Notes: generated by a model not told the origin, from the sequence alone. Positions 1-8,574 are shown, counted from the first letter of the stretch. The stretch is 42,470 nt of DNA from Kiritimatiellia bacterium (GCA_900767325.1 CAAFYT010000053.1:1-42470), one strand, 5' to 3'. Translations and numbers: made by a program.

Positions 1-13
1 AGAGGGTGTCAAA

Positions 14-45
14 GTATGAAGTATGAGTGATGAAGTATGAATGGT
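14..45. repeat. Short imperfect AAGTATGA iterations
   Basis: AAGTATGA occurs three times in about 32 bp (AAGTATGAAGTATGAGTGATG and onward), with slightly changed spacing. It resembles low-complexity intergenic filler and no function is visible. Confidence 0.5.
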
Positions 46-78
46 GGAATGGGATGGTTTTTGATGAAGGTTGAGGAG

Positions 79-105
79 ACAGGATTAACAAGATTAACAG
101 GATTG
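79..105. repeat. Tandem 9-mer array, copy 1 (three units)
   Basis: Three consecutive 9-mers read ACAGGATTA, ACAAGATTA, ACAGGATTG. The same array recurs at 270-296 with a single base difference. In both places a copy of the 104-bp repeat follows downstream, 46 bp away here and 122 bp away for the second copy. Confidence 0.8.
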
Positions 106-151
106 GGGTGGAGAGTTGGAGGTTGAGGTCGGAGGTGAAGGGGAACGGCGG

Positions 152-255
152 AGGTTAGAAACTCCGATCCGTAGGGCTCTCGCTACCGCTTCGCCGAATT
201 GGTAATGCTTCGCGGCGATGATTCGTTCTCCACGGACTAAAGAAGGTTAGAGTTG
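152..255. repeat. About 104-bp direct repeat, copy 1
   Basis: This block begins AGGTTAGAAACTCCGATCCG and ends near GGTTAGAGTTG. It is almost identical to 419-521, differing by a few substitutions around 184-193 and one indel near 241. It has no open frame of its own and no clear terminal inverted repeats, so it does not look like a transposon end. Confidence 0.85.
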
Positions 256-269
256 GAGGGTTGATTTGG

Positions 270-296
270 ACAGGATTAACAAGATTGACAGGATTG
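270..296. repeat. Tandem 9-mer array, copy 2 (three units)
   Basis: Units are ACAGGATTA, ACAAGATTG, ACAGGATTG. This matches the array at 79-105 apart from one A-to-G change. The flanking sequences differ, so the array seems to be a separate module from the 104-bp repeat. Confidence 0.8.
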
Positions 297-418
297 GAGG
301 TGGTGCGCACCCCAAAACCATGTCGAAGGCAAAAATAAAGCGGTTGAATGACGCGAAGCTTAGGCGAAACGTTAGTGAAGCCCCTTTGCCAACCATCGGA
401 GTTAATACTACTGCTGGA

Positions 419-521
419 AGGTTAGAAACTCCGATCCGTAGGGCTCTCGTTACCACTCCGCCGAATTGGTAATGCTTCGCGGCGATGATTCGTTCTCCAC
501 GGACTAAGAGGGTTAGAGTTG
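419..521. repeat. About 104-bp direct repeat, copy 2
   Basis: Second copy of the repeat at 152-255. It ends only about 33 bp before the -35 element of the surface-protein promoter, so the array abuts the regulatory region of that gene. Confidence 0.85.
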
Positions 522-553
522 TTAGCCACAAATGGGGGTAAGAGATTTTGCTC

Positions 554-583
554 TTGCATTCGCGGCGGAGAATATGGTATACT
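554..583 (+). promoter_or_regulatory. Promoter of the surface-protein cassette
   Basis: TTGCAT (554-559), an 18-bp spacer, then TATACT (578-583) preceded by TATGG (extended -10). The expected start near 590 leaves a leader of about 25 nt before ATG 615. The purine-rich GAAAGGG just upstream of the ATG can serve as ribosome site. The arrangement matches the promoter at 8535-8564. Confidence 0.7.
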
Positions 584-614
584 GCCCAAGACACTTGTGA
601 AAGGGATTGGTTAC

Positions 615-3600
615 ATGAAGAGAAGCATCGTTCATTTATTGGCGCTTGTGGCTATGCTGGCGGGCTCGTCAGCATTTGGCGCGAGTTACTACGCATCGTT
701 GACGACGAAGGTTGCAACGGATTGTAGCGGTATGGGCAAGGTTTATGCGTCGAAGACGAAAACCGAAGATGTGAGCCAATATACTGATGATGCAAATGGA
801 AGTACCATTAAAAGTGACGATGCGGGGGGTTCTGGCAAAACCGTCACGCTCTACGCTTTCGCAAAAGCCAATGAGGGTTATGAGTTCAAGGGTTGGTCGA
901 CAATCGCGAGCGGCGCAACGTCTTATGAGTCAACTGACAATCCTTGGGCGGCTTCCTTGGCGGCCTCGAAAACGGATAACGGCACGGAGAGCTATACCTA
1001 CTACGCCTATTTCGCCAAGAAGGCGCTTCCCTCTTTCTCCGTTACCTTCCTTGCGCCGCAAAATGGATCGTATACGGTTGATGGAACATCTGTCGGTAGC
1101 GGTGGTCTTGTCAACGGCCCGTACACCGAAGTCTATAAACCAAGGATTGTTGCAACCGCAGCAGACGGCTACGCATTCAATGGATGGTACACGACTACTG
1201 ATGGTGGCGCTACAAAAACGCCGCTGTCACAGGAAGTCGACTACACTGCGACCTTCACCGCCGCGGCGACGGTCGGCGCGGACTTCGTAAAGTCGGTTAC
1301 GGTCACGACGGCGGATGAGCTTCTCTACTCGTTGGAGCACGATACGCTGATGGAGATTCCGGCCGGTGTAACAATCGCCATCGAAAGCGGAACCTTGGCC
1401 AGCGGCAAGACGCTCATTATCAATGGTGATTTGTTTGTAAGCGGAACTTTTACCAATAACGGCACGATCAAGGGCGGCGGCAGAATTTCGACCTATACCA
1501 AGCAGGTCACGCAGACGGGCGCGAGCGGCGATACGCCGTTTGAGACGACGTGCGTTGTCGCGAGCTATAATAAGAAGTATTACAAGACAACGATTAGTAC
1601 TTTGAGCGGCAAGATTTCCGGCACTACGCCAACTTGCACGATTCAAAATGCTGCGAAAGTCGTTCGCAACGGCGTGACGATTGCGCAGTGTGTGTGGCCG
1701 ACAACGGTGACTCCGGCGGTGCTTTGCTGTACGATCGACTCGTCCAAAGCCGTGAACTGCATTACTGGATTTCTTGACCCATGCTACAATACCGACGCCG
1801 CGAAAGGCATGGCAACTGTGAAGAATAAGGCCACGACGCAGATGCTCATTCTCTTGGAGACGAAGACGCTGGACAATACGGCGTGCAGTAACGCCGGGCT
1901 ACTAGTGAAGATTGGCAATTATAATAAGTTGCAAGGCAACTTCGGCACGATGGATCTTGCGGATTCGACGCTGACGGTGAGTCCAAGTTACATCGACAAC
2001 TACACGCACACATTGCTCAATGGTGGACTTTCGGTGACGACGTTGATGTACTCGGGAACGCTCAACTGCATCAACCTTTCGTCGCTCTCGCTCACAAAGC
2101 TCAAAGAGGACTATGCCTCAGTCGTCAACATCTACGACTGTAAATTGGGAACAACGAAGGTCCCCAAGGGCTACAATGGGAGCAACGCCAACAAGAATAC
2201 GGTCAACTTCTATTCAAGTGGCGCCTACACCTATTCGGCAAACACTACGAGCGGCAATTTCTACAACAAGAGCCCGACGAGCGTCTACAAGATCTACGGC
2301 GGAATCTGGAACGGGAATCCGGGCAACGACTACAACGCTGCGGGCAAGGATTACGGCTTTTATCCAACAAGCGAAGGGGTCTCGACCTATTCATTGCAAC
2401 TCAAGACCGATAAGACTGTCGTCAAGTTCGACGATGGGACGGAGTTTGATTCATTGGACGCCGCGTTTGCCGCGCTTTCGACGATGACGGCGAGTTCGGT
2501 CAAGATGACGATGGTCAAGGACGCCAAGCTTGCGAGTGCGGTGACGGTTCCTGCTGGCAAGACGGTGGAGATGGAGCTTGATGGCTGCTGCATCACGGCT
2601 GCGAACGGCTTTGTCGTCAACAACGGTACATTCCTGATTGGCGATCGCTTGGGCAACCTTGTCAATACGGGTGGGCGCGTCGAGGTGGCATCGGGCTATC
2701 TACTCCAGAATGCTGGCGAGGCCGAGATCACATACGGCTACTACACGGGCAATATTAACCTTACGGGCGGAAAGTTGATCACGCATCACGGTTATTTCGC
2801 CGGCGCGGTTACGGCCGACGACAAGAGTTACGCCGATTTGCGAGGCGGGCGCTTCGCGAAAGATGTAACTGCGCTCTTGGCGGATGGATATTACCAGAGA
2901 AGCAACTATGTCGGGCCGTTCCCCAAGCCGGCAGTTTCGCGCGAGTGGATTACCTCGAACGGCGGATACTGGCGCTATAGGATGAAGACGCTTCCGCAGG
3001 CCGACCTCGATCTCTACAACAGTTCATCCAGCACGAAGGGCGATTATTCGCTCGAAAACTGGAAGCGGCGCGCCGAGGTCAAGTCGATGGTCGAGCCGTA
3101 TCTCAATTATGTTGTCGATATCGGCGTTGGCTTTGATCGCAACATCGCCAAGGACACTGCCACGGCGCGAGTGACCGATCCAGTTGGCATCAATCGGGAT
3201 CTCGACAAGGATGTTGCCGCGAACGAGCTTTATCGTGTGTTTAGCCCGTATTTCGTCCAGCAGGGTACATCGCAGAAAAGGTATTCGAATTTTCTTGCCA
3301 AGGGCACTTCGACTGAGGACTTCCAAACGACGACCTTCGGCATTACAACATCGACCGAGGGCAATTATGGAACGACGGCCGATTTGCGGATCGATCTTTG
3401 CAGCGGGCCGGATACGAGTCTCACCTCGGTCTATGCGCTGATGTCAGAGTATGTGGCTTTGAGCGCGGGCAAGACGAATCAGGCGATGATCCAGCCCGCG
3501 TCCGGCAAGGCGACGTTCTACGCGACGATTGCGGAGGCGGTTGAGGCGTGCGAAGAAGGCGGCACGATTAAGCTTTGCAATAATATCGATTCGACGGATA

Positions 3601-4475
3601 CGATCACGGTTTCGAAGGCGGTGACGATTGATACGAATGGAATGGAGTTCAATGGAACGTTCAAGCCAGGCGCACCATACTACGAGATGGAGGTCAAGGA
3701 GACGGTTCTTGATGTCGAAAAGGCGATTGGCAAGAAGCATATCGCCTATACTTTCACGCTTGCTTTCGTGCCTGTTGCAAGAATCGGCGAAAACGATTAT
3801 GCGTCGCTTGACGAGGCAGTTGGGGAGGTTGCGGAAAACGAAACGATCTTCTTGCTCGCAGATTGCGCCGAAAATGTGAAGACGGACAAGCAATTCGTCT
3901 TTACGATTGACGCCAATGACAAGACCTTCACTGGCTCGGTCGATGGCGAGGGCGAGTACACCCTTGTGGATGAAGGCAATGGAATTTATGCCTATAAGAA
4001 AGCTAAGTTTGTGCCGCAAGAAGGCGCAGACAAGATTAAAGTTGGGGATGCGGTCGTTGCCGTGACGAAGGAATGGGTTGCGAACAATGTTACGGGCGCG
4101 AATCCTCCCTCGGCCGCGGATGTCAATGCGGCGCTGAACGCCGTCCAGCCGAATGGACTTACGGGCTTTCAGAATTACATGGTTGGCGTTGAGTCTACAA
4201 CGAAGACGCCGCTCGCACCAGCAACCGGTCAGGCGAAAGAAACGGGTACGGTTGTTATTACCACGCTTGCCCCTGTGAATCCGCCCAAGATCAAGACGGG
4301 GTTCGCCGTAAAATATCAACTCTTGAAAGCGACCTATGATGCTGAAACGGGCAAGATCGGCGACTTCAAGGAGTTCAAAGAGTTGTCAACGCCCGAGTTT
4401 CCGATTGAAATTAAAACGCTTGATCCTGAGACTTATTGGAAGATCAAGACGGTTATCACCCCCAGCAACGACTGA
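615..4475 (+). CDS. Giant secreted repeat / beta-helix surface protein
   Basis: A 1286-residue exported protein of unknown exact function, probably displayed on the surface. ATG 615 is chosen because it starts a clear signal peptide (MKRSIVHLLALVAMLAGSSAFGA), follows a purine-rich ribosome site, and lies 25 nt after the predicted transcription start. An upstream TTG at 519 in the same frame would precede the promoter. Residues about 90-96 and 187-195 contain InlB-like motifs (FKGWS, FNGWYTT). Residues about 245-290 are rich in GT/NG turns typical of beta-helices. Three later segments share the pattern Y-x-S/T-L/I-x-E-A followed by a TIxLL strand, near residues 610, 970 and 1062. No PEP-CTERM, LPXTG or autotransporter barrel is seen at the C-terminus. 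GC is visibly lower than in the following genes. Function as adhesin or S-layer-like protein is inference. Confidence 0.8.
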   Translation: MKRSIVHLLALVAMLAGSSAFGASYYASLTTKVATDCSGMGKVYASKTKTEDVSQYTDDANGSTIKSDDAGGSGKTVTLYAFAKANEGYEFKGWSTIASGATSYESTDNPWAASLAASKTDNGTESYTYYAYFAKKALPSFSVTFLAPQNGSYTVDGTSVGSGGLVNGPYTEVYKPRIVATAADGYAFNGWYTTTDGGATKTPLSQEVDYTATFTAAATVGADFVKSVTVTTADELLYSLEHDTLMEIPAGVTIAIESGTLASGKTLIINGDLFVSGTFTNNGTIKGGGRISTYTKQVTQTGASGDTPFETTCVVASYNKKYYKTTISTLSGKISGTTPTCTIQNAAKVVRNGVTIAQCVWPTTVTPAVLCCTIDSSKAVNCITGFLDPCYNTDAAKGMATVKNKATTQMLILLETKTLDNTACSNAGLLVKIGNYNKLQGNFGTMDLADSTLTVSPSYIDNYTHTLLNGGLSVTTLMYSGTLNCINLSSLSLTKLKEDYASVVNIYDCKLGTTKVPKGYNGSNANKNTVNFYSSGAYTYSANTTSGNFYNKSPTSVYKIYGGIWNGNPGNDYNAAGKDYGFYPTSEGVSTYSLQLKTDKTVVKFDDGTEFDSLDAAFAALSTMTASSVKMTMVKDAKLASAVTVPAGKTVEMELDGCCITAANGFVVNNGTFLIGDRLGNLVNTGGRVEVASGYLLQNAGEAEITYGYYTGNINLTGGKLITHHGYFAGAVTADDKSYADLRGGRFAKDVTALLADGYYQRSNYVGPFPKPAVSREWITSNGGYWRYRMKTLPQADLDLYNSSSSTKGDYSLENWKRRAEVKSMVEPYLNYVVDIGVGFDRNIAKDTATARVTDPVGINRDLDKDVAANELYRVFSPYFVQQGTSQKRYSNFLAKGTSTEDFQTTTFGITTSTEGNYGTTADLRIDLCSGPDTSLTSVYALMSEYVALSAGKTNQAMIQPASGKATFYATIAEAVEACEEGGTIKLCNNIDSTDTITVSKAVTIDTNGMEFNGTFKPGAPYYEMEVKETVLDVEKAIGKKHIAYTFTLAFVPVARIGENDYASLDEAVGEVAENETIFLLADCAENVKTDKQFVFTIDANDKTFTGSVDGEGEYTLVDEGNGIYAYKKAKFVPQEGADKIKVGDAVVAVTKEWVANNVTGANPPSAADVNAALNAVQPNGLTGFQNYMVGVESTTKTPLAPATGQAKETGTVVITTLAPVNPPKIKTGFAVKYQLLKATYDAETGKIGDFKEFKELSTPEFPIEIKTLDPETYWKIKTVITPSND

Positions 4476-4500
4476 TTTTGAAAGCTAAGGAAAGAAAGTC

Positions 4501-5250
4501 ATGAAGAAACTCATTTCAGCGGTTGCGATCGTCCTTGTGATGGCGATCTCTGCCTTTGCCGCACAGGATGATATGCGCCTCACCTTCAAGACGAAGGGGC
4601 CCGATGTCTACAAGGACGGCACGAGAGTTCTCGACAACGAGTTCTATGCCCTCGTCTGGGTTGCGGACGGCGCACCTTTCGGCGGCTTCAATGCCGATGG
4701 AACGCTTGCCGCGAAAACGGGCAACGAAATCGTCGCGCTTGTTCCGTTCGCCGAGGGTGGGCGTCTGCCGCTGACCGTGAAGCAGATCGCGTCCGCCGAT
4801 GCTGCGCGCTACAACGGGGGGAGCTTTCGGATTCTCGCGCTGGATACGCGCCAGGCGGGCGGTGCGCTTTCCGCGTCGCGAGTGGATGCGAATGGGAGGC
4901 CAATTCCCTCGCGCGTGAACGGCTATTCGGAGATTTATGCGATGGCGCCGATCGCCGCGGCGTATGCGACGGCGCTTGAGATCGATTCGCCGATTCAGAT
5001 TTCGGCAGTCAGCGCGATTCCGGAAGGAACGCCCAAGCCGGTCATTACCGATGCGAAGGTGCGCCGGGGAGCGAAGGGGATGGAGTTCGTGATTCGCGTG
5101 AAGGGCACCGTTCCCTTCCTCGACTACACGGCCGCGACGTTGGAAGGCGGGGAGGTCGGAACGGTCGAGGCGGGCGATTCCGAGAAGGAGATCGAGATCG
5201 TGATTCCCGCAACGAGCGACAAGGGGCTTTTCAAGATCATTCGCAGGTAA
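4501..5250 (+). CDS. Exported protein of unknown function, 'YALVW' type
   Basis: 249 residues with a signal peptide (MKKLISAVAIVLVMAISAFA, cut before AQDD). It starts 25 bp after the giant surface gene and has an AAGGAAAG ribosome site. The mature N-terminus reads LTFKTKGPDVYKDG...FYALVWV, then a segment on numeric limits and properties, and a C-terminal beta-rich domain (about 175-249) ending in LFKIIRR. I recognise this layout only as an uncharacterised family that travels with large surface proteins in Kiritimatiellota-like genomes; that recollection is not a search result. Position suggests co-expression with the surface protein. It could be a chaperone, a co-displayed subunit or a minor surface component. 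Confidence 0.75.
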   Translation: MKKLISAVAIVLVMAISAFAAQDDMRLTFKTKGPDVYKDGTRVLDNEFYALVWVADGAPFGGFNADGTLAAKTGNEIVALVPFAEGGRLPLTVKQIASADAARYNGGSFRILALDTRQAGGALSASRVDANGRPIPSRVNGYSEIYAMAPIAAAYATALEIDSPIQISAVSAIPEGTPKPVITDAKVRRGAKGMEFVIRVKGTVPFLDYTAATLEGGEVGTVEAGDSEKEIEIVIPATSDKGLFKIIRR

Positions 5251-5270
5251 TCGAGGAAGGATCGTAGAGA

Positions 5271-6032
5271 ATGAAGACAAATGCGTTGAGGGTTTTCGGT
5301 TGCGCGGCGTTGATCGCGGTCGGTGCGAGCGCCTGGGCCGAGGAGGCGGACCCGTTCACCATCGAGCCGGATGGCGTCTACGGCATCGTGAAGTACGACG
5401 GCGATGAGACCAAGGTCGAGCGCATTGTCGCGGTGCCGTGGGTCGATCGTGATGCGGAGGGCGCTCTTTGCGATATGCCGGTCGAAAAGATCATCACGCC
5501 GAGCGATCTGACCGAGGGCGACGAGCTCCATATCTGGAACGGCGAGAAGTACGATGTCTATGCGTGGGACGGCGAGAAGTGGGTCGGCGCCAAAGATGGG
5601 GATTCGGGCGAATCGTCCGATCTGTCCGCAGGAGCCAAGCGCGGTCAGGCGCTCTGGTATGTCCGCAAGGCGCCGGCTGGCGACTTTACCCTCATGGGCA
5701 CCATCGGGAGCGGGGAGTGCCAGTCGAAGGTCGGAGCCGGAACGAAGAGCTTGTTCGTGAATCCATACCCGCGCGATATCGACATTCTTGCGAAGATCTC
5801 GGGTGAGACCTTCAACGGCGATCGGATCGTTCCTCTTAAAGATGAAACCAAGCCCTATCAGAAGAAGGGCGGAAAGTGGGGCGTGGTGACTCCGGGGGGG
5901 ATCATCACGACGTTTGGCTCGCTTGTCATCTATGGCGACGATGTGTTCACGGAAATGACGGAGATTGTGATTCCGGCGAATCAGGCGTTTTGGTACATCT
6001 CGAAGGGCGGTTCGCCGACGATTAATTGGTAA
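5271..6032 (+). CDS. Exported protein of unknown function, 'VPWV' type
   Basis: 253 residues with a signal peptide ending near AWAEEA. Ribosome site GAGGAAGGA lies ahead of ATG 5271. The body contains VAVPWVDRD, then LTEGDELHIWNGEKYDVYAW and a W-rich turn, then KRGQALWYVRK. It finishes with EIVIPANQAFWYISKGG. Two related halves are suggested by the recurring pattern of 'G-Q/N-A-(L/F)-WY(V/I)(R/S)K' near residues 127-135 and 239-247. No enzyme motif is evident. It sits third in the secreted cassette, and all spacings are about 20-25 bp, which suggests one transcript. I know of no assigned function. Confidence 0.75.
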   Translation: MKTNALRVFGCAALIAVGASAWAEEADPFTIEPDGVYGIVKYDGDETKVERIVAVPWVDRDAEGALCDMPVEKIITPSDLTEGDELHIWNGEKYDVYAWDGEKWVGAKDGDSGESSDLSAGAKRGQALWYVRKAPAGDFTLMGTIGSGECQSKVGAGTKSLFVNPYPRDIDILAKISGETFNGDRIVPLKDETKPYQKKGGKWGVVTPGGIITTFGSLVIYGDDVFTEMTEIVIPANQAFWYISKGGSPTINW

Positions 6033-6056
6033 GGGACATTTGAAAGAGACAAAATC

Positions 6057-6542
6057 ATGAAAAAGCTCGTTTTCTCCCTTTTTGCGGCTGTTGCGATCTC
6101 GGCGTTCGCCGAGGATGTTCCGGATTATCAGGCGATCTACTGGCAGGTCGGCGGCATGGGGTCGCAGTATTACGACGCCTCCTACGCCAATCTCTTCGCG
6201 GCTGTGGACGGGGCGAGGGTTGGCCAGCGCGCCCAGGTTCTCTCGGAGGGCAAGGGCAGTTGGGAGACGGATGTCTCGGGGTGGAACGGCGGGATTCTCG
6301 GCAATGCGTCCTTCTTCGTTGAGCTATACAATGACGCGGGCGAGCTTCTGATCACATCGTATGGCATCGACTACGCGACCTTGCTGAAGAGCTGCATGGA
6401 TGTCTACTACAACGACAGCACGCATGCGCCGGTGACCGCGACGTCATCGTGGACATCGGGATACTGCATCCCCGAGCCGACGAGCGCGCTTTTGCTGCTC
6501 ATTGGCGTCGCAGGGCTGGCGCTTCGCCGGAAGCGCGTGTGA
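6057..6542 (+). CDS. PEP-CTERM sorting-signal protein
   Basis: 161 residues. It has an N-terminal signal peptide (MKKLVFSLFAAVAISAFA) and a C-terminal tripartite PEP-CTERM signal: PEPTSALLLL, a hydrophobic stretch, and the basic end LALRRKRV. Family knowledge: such tails are cleaved by exosortase/archaeosortase enzymes (EpsH type) and the proteins go to the envelope or exopolysaccharide matrix. No exosortase is in this window. The middle (YQAIYWQVGG, SFFVELYND, ATLLKSCMDVYYND) is short and beta-rich and I do not recognise a function. The gene closes the secreted cassette and its TGA overlaps the next gene's GTG, so its translation is probably coupled to the membrane/TPR protein. Confidence 0.88.
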   Translation: MKKLVFSLFAAVAISAFAEDVPDYQAIYWQVGGMGSQYYDASYANLFAAVDGARVGQRAQVLSEGKGSWETDVSGWNGGILGNASFFVELYNDAGELLITSYGIDYATLLKSCMDVYYNDSTHAPVTATSSWTSGYCIPEPTSALLLLIGVAGLALRRKRV

Positions 6543-8497
6543 GGGAGGAATTCGACCGCCGGGATCTGCACGCCGCATTCGGCCTTTTCGTCGGCGTTGC
6601 GGCGTGGGCGTTCATTTGGGCGCATCCGTTTCCGCATCCCGACCTCTGGCCGTTTCTCACGGCCGTTCAGGGGCGGATCGGCGTCACCGCGCTCGGCATC
6701 GTCGGCCGTTTTGCGCTCGGGGGGTTCGCGGTCCTCGTCTATTTCGTCCTGCGTGGACTCTGGTTTCTCCACCGCGATCGTGACGACGAGCTTCCCGACG
6801 GGTTCTATACGCGCGCATCTCCGATCTGCGGCGCGGCGATCTTCGCGCTTCTTCCCCAATCGTGGCGCGCGGGTCAGTTTCTTTCGCCCGGCTTCGCGCT
6901 TCTCGTGCTTTCGCTCCTCGGATTTCTTCTCTGGCTTTGGGGACGCGGCGGAAGGGAGTGCGTTTCCTATGCGCTGGCCTATCTGTTTTTCGGATTCGTC
7001 TGCGGACTGAATCCGGTCGGCATTTTGCCGCTTGGCTTCATCTGGACCTCCGACACCATCTTGCGGTGGCGGGACAATCAGATCCACGACCAGCGCACGG
7101 ATGATGATCTGGCGCGGCGCAAGAGGGCCGTCGAGGCGTGGTTCGCGTCTCTCGCGTCTCTCGCCGGCTTCTCCATGGGGGTTCGCATTCTCTCGTGGTT
7201 CGCGATTCGCGAGGGTCTGTCGCTCGACCTCGTCCGAGGGGCCTTTGCGCTGTGGGTGGCGTGGTCGGGGAATGCGTTGAGGGCGGTTGTCAGTCCGGAG
7301 GCGGTGGCGCTGGCGCTTTCCGTTCTCGTCGCCGTGGTGGGGCTCGCGATCGGGCGTCGGATCCGCGCGGTCGGTTCGCATGGGCTGCTGGCGTGCCGCG
7401 TGCTGGCCGGCGCGCTCGCGCTCGTGGCGTTCACGATGCTCCTCAGATCCGTTGATTGGGCGGAGCGCATTCGCCTGCGGGCGATTCGCGAATACGTGGC
7501 GTTCGTGGCGGACGATGCCGAGGGCGCGAGATATCTGTTCACGGACGGACGATTCGACGATGCGCTGCGTCTCGAGTTCGCGCGAAGGGAGCGCGATGTC
7601 GTCCTGCTGAACACGGTGGCCGCGCCCTCGCCCGAGGAGGCCGTGCGCCTCAGGGCGTTGGCGCCGGAACCAGGGGATCGCGCACTCTTCGAGGCGGGCG
7701 GGGCGGAGGTCTTCAGGGCGTGGGCGCAGGAACGGGCCGATCGGCTCGCCGTTTCGGCTTGGCAGCTCGGCAGCGGCATCGTGAGGCGGTATGGCAAGGT
7801 CGATCAGCGCACGCACGGGTCGGTTCTGCGTTGCGCGGACGCGACGCGCGCGGCCGAATACGACAAGGCGGATGCGCGATTCGCCGAGTGGACGCTGCGC
7901 CTCGGGGCGATTGCCGAGGGGAGGGCGTTTTGCGGGGCACTCTTCGGCGGAACGGACGATGCGGTCGCAAAGCGGTTCGATGCGCTTCTCTGGCGGGCGG
8001 CGCGACTCGCGGGCGAAAGGTCGGATCGGCGGATGATGCAGCGGCTCGACGAGCTGAACGCGAGCTTGAAGGCGCAGGGCGAGGCGGTCGAGCGGATGCT
8101 GCCGACCGGAAAACTCGTCCTTACCGCGCGGGAGGGACTGGAGATCGCACTCAAGCGGGCGGATTTCGAGCTGGCCACGCGGTATGCGAACGAGGTTCTC
8201 GTCGGCGATCCGGAGAATTCGGCCGCGAACTTCGCACTGGGGATGGCGAGTTTGGAGGCGAAGGAGCATTTTCGCGCCGCCACCTATCTCGAACGGGCGC
8301 TTGCGAAGAACCCGAACGAGCCGGCGACTCTCAACAACCTGGCCATCGCCTATGCGCGGCAGGGACGGTTTGACGAAGCCCTGCGCATCGCCGAGCGCGC
8401 GGCGAAGATTCTGCCGAACGCCCCCGAGATCCAGAAGACGCTTTCGGAGATCCGCAGGAGGTGCGAGCCCGGGGGAGGCGGTTCCGCATCGAAATGA
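6539..8497 (+). CDS. Polytopic membrane protein with C-terminal TPR repeats
   Basis: 652 residues from GTG 6539, which overlaps the preceding TGA as GTGA. Longer in-frame starts (6449) would lie inside the PEP-CTERM gene. The first half has about eight or nine hydrophobic segments (for example GLFVGVAAWAFIWA, FALLVLSLLGFLLWLW, ALALSVLVAVVGLAIG). The rest is soluble and helical. Residues about 545-640 form at least two TPR-like units, including NPNEPATLNNLAIAYARQG and FDEALRIAERAAKILPNAP. It might assemble or scaffold envelope machinery, or be a glycosyltransferase-like protein that I cannot identify. It lies between a PEP-CTERM gene and an exopolysaccharide operon, which fits an envelope role. 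Function is unknown. Confidence 0.75.
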   Translation: MREEFDRRDLHAAFGLFVGVAAWAFIWAHPFPHPDLWPFLTAVQGRIGVTALGIVGRFALGGFAVLVYFVLRGLWFLHRDRDDELPDGFYTRASPICGAAIFALLPQSWRAGQFLSPGFALLVLSLLGFLLWLWGRGGRECVSYALAYLFFGFVCGLNPVGILPLGFIWTSDTILRWRDNQIHDQRTDDDLARRKRAVEAWFASLASLAGFSMGVRILSWFAIREGLSLDLVRGAFALWVAWSGNALRAVVSPEAVALALSVLVAVVGLAIGRRIRAVGSHGLLACRVLAGALALVAFTMLLRSVDWAERIRLRAIREYVAFVADDAEGARYLFTDGRFDDALRLEFARRERDVVLLNTVAAPSPEEAVRLRALAPEPGDRALFEAGGAEVFRAWAQERADRLAVSAWQLGSGIVRRYGKVDQRTHGSVLRCADATRAAEYDKADARFAEWTLRLGAIAEGRAFCGALFGGTDDAVAKRFDALLWRAARLAGERSDRRMMQRLDELNASLKAQGEAVERMLPTGKLVLTAREGLEIALKRADFELATRYANEVLVGDPENSAANFALGMASLEAKEHFRAATYLERALAKNPNEPATLNNLAIAYARQGRFDEALRIAERAAKILPNAPEIQKTLSEIRRRCEPGGGGSASK

Positions 8498-8503
8498 GGG
8501 TCG

Positions 8504-8519
8504 AAACGGGGGCGTTTTT
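8504..8519 (+). terminator. Possible weak terminator before the polysaccharide operon
   Basis: AAACG, a GGGG loop, then CGTTT and further T residues form a five-pair hairpin followed by a short T run. It sits just after the TPR gene and before the next promoter. The stem is short and AT-rich, so efficiency would be low. Confidence 0.25.
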
Positions 8520-8534
8520 GTTGAAAATACCCCC

Positions 8535-8564
8535 TTGCATGTTTTGCGCCGGATATGGTATAAT
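8535..8564 (+). promoter_or_regulatory. Promoter of the exopolysaccharide operon
   Basis: TTGCAT (8535-8540), 18-bp spacer, TATAAT (8559-8564) with upstream TATGG as extended -10. The predicted start at about 8571-8572 is only 3-4 nt before ATG 8575, so the first mRNA is almost leaderless. The -35 and extended -10 are the same as at 554-583. Confidence 0.78.
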
Positions 8565-8574
8565 ACCGACATTC

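Larger units (their letters stand above)
1..614. other. Gene-free repeat-rich leader region
   Basis: No convincing gene lies here. The open frames that cross it (for example 266-472) translate repeat sequence and have no usable ribosome site. The block holds two copies of a roughly 104-bp direct repeat (152-255, 419-521) alternating with two copies of a 27-bp array of 9-mers (79-105, 270-296), so the order is B-A-B-A. It also has short iterations of AAGTATGA near 14-45 and a perfect 10-bp palindrome GGTGCGCACC at 302-311. The last 60 bp carry the promoter of the following surface-protein gene. Composition is poorer in GC than the coding DNA downstream. Confidence 0.7.

Noticed and set aside
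302..311. Operator-like palindrome GGTGCGCACC
   Set aside because: A single 10-bp palindrome over 240 bp from the promoter has no supporting context.
266..472. 68-codon open frame in the repeat region
   Set aside because: It is made from the 9-mer array and part of the long repeat, has no ribosome site, and lies outside any coding pattern.
152..521. CRISPR array
   Set aside because: Only two long repeats with unequal content between them; unit length and spacing do not fit CRISPR.
519..614. N-terminal extension of the giant surface protein from TTG 519
   Set aside because: The promoter at 554-583 lies inside this stretch, and the signal peptide begins at ATG 615.
6407..8572. 721-residue minus-strand open frame
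   Set aside because: High-GC shadow of the membrane/TPR gene; translation is arginine-rich without any domain.
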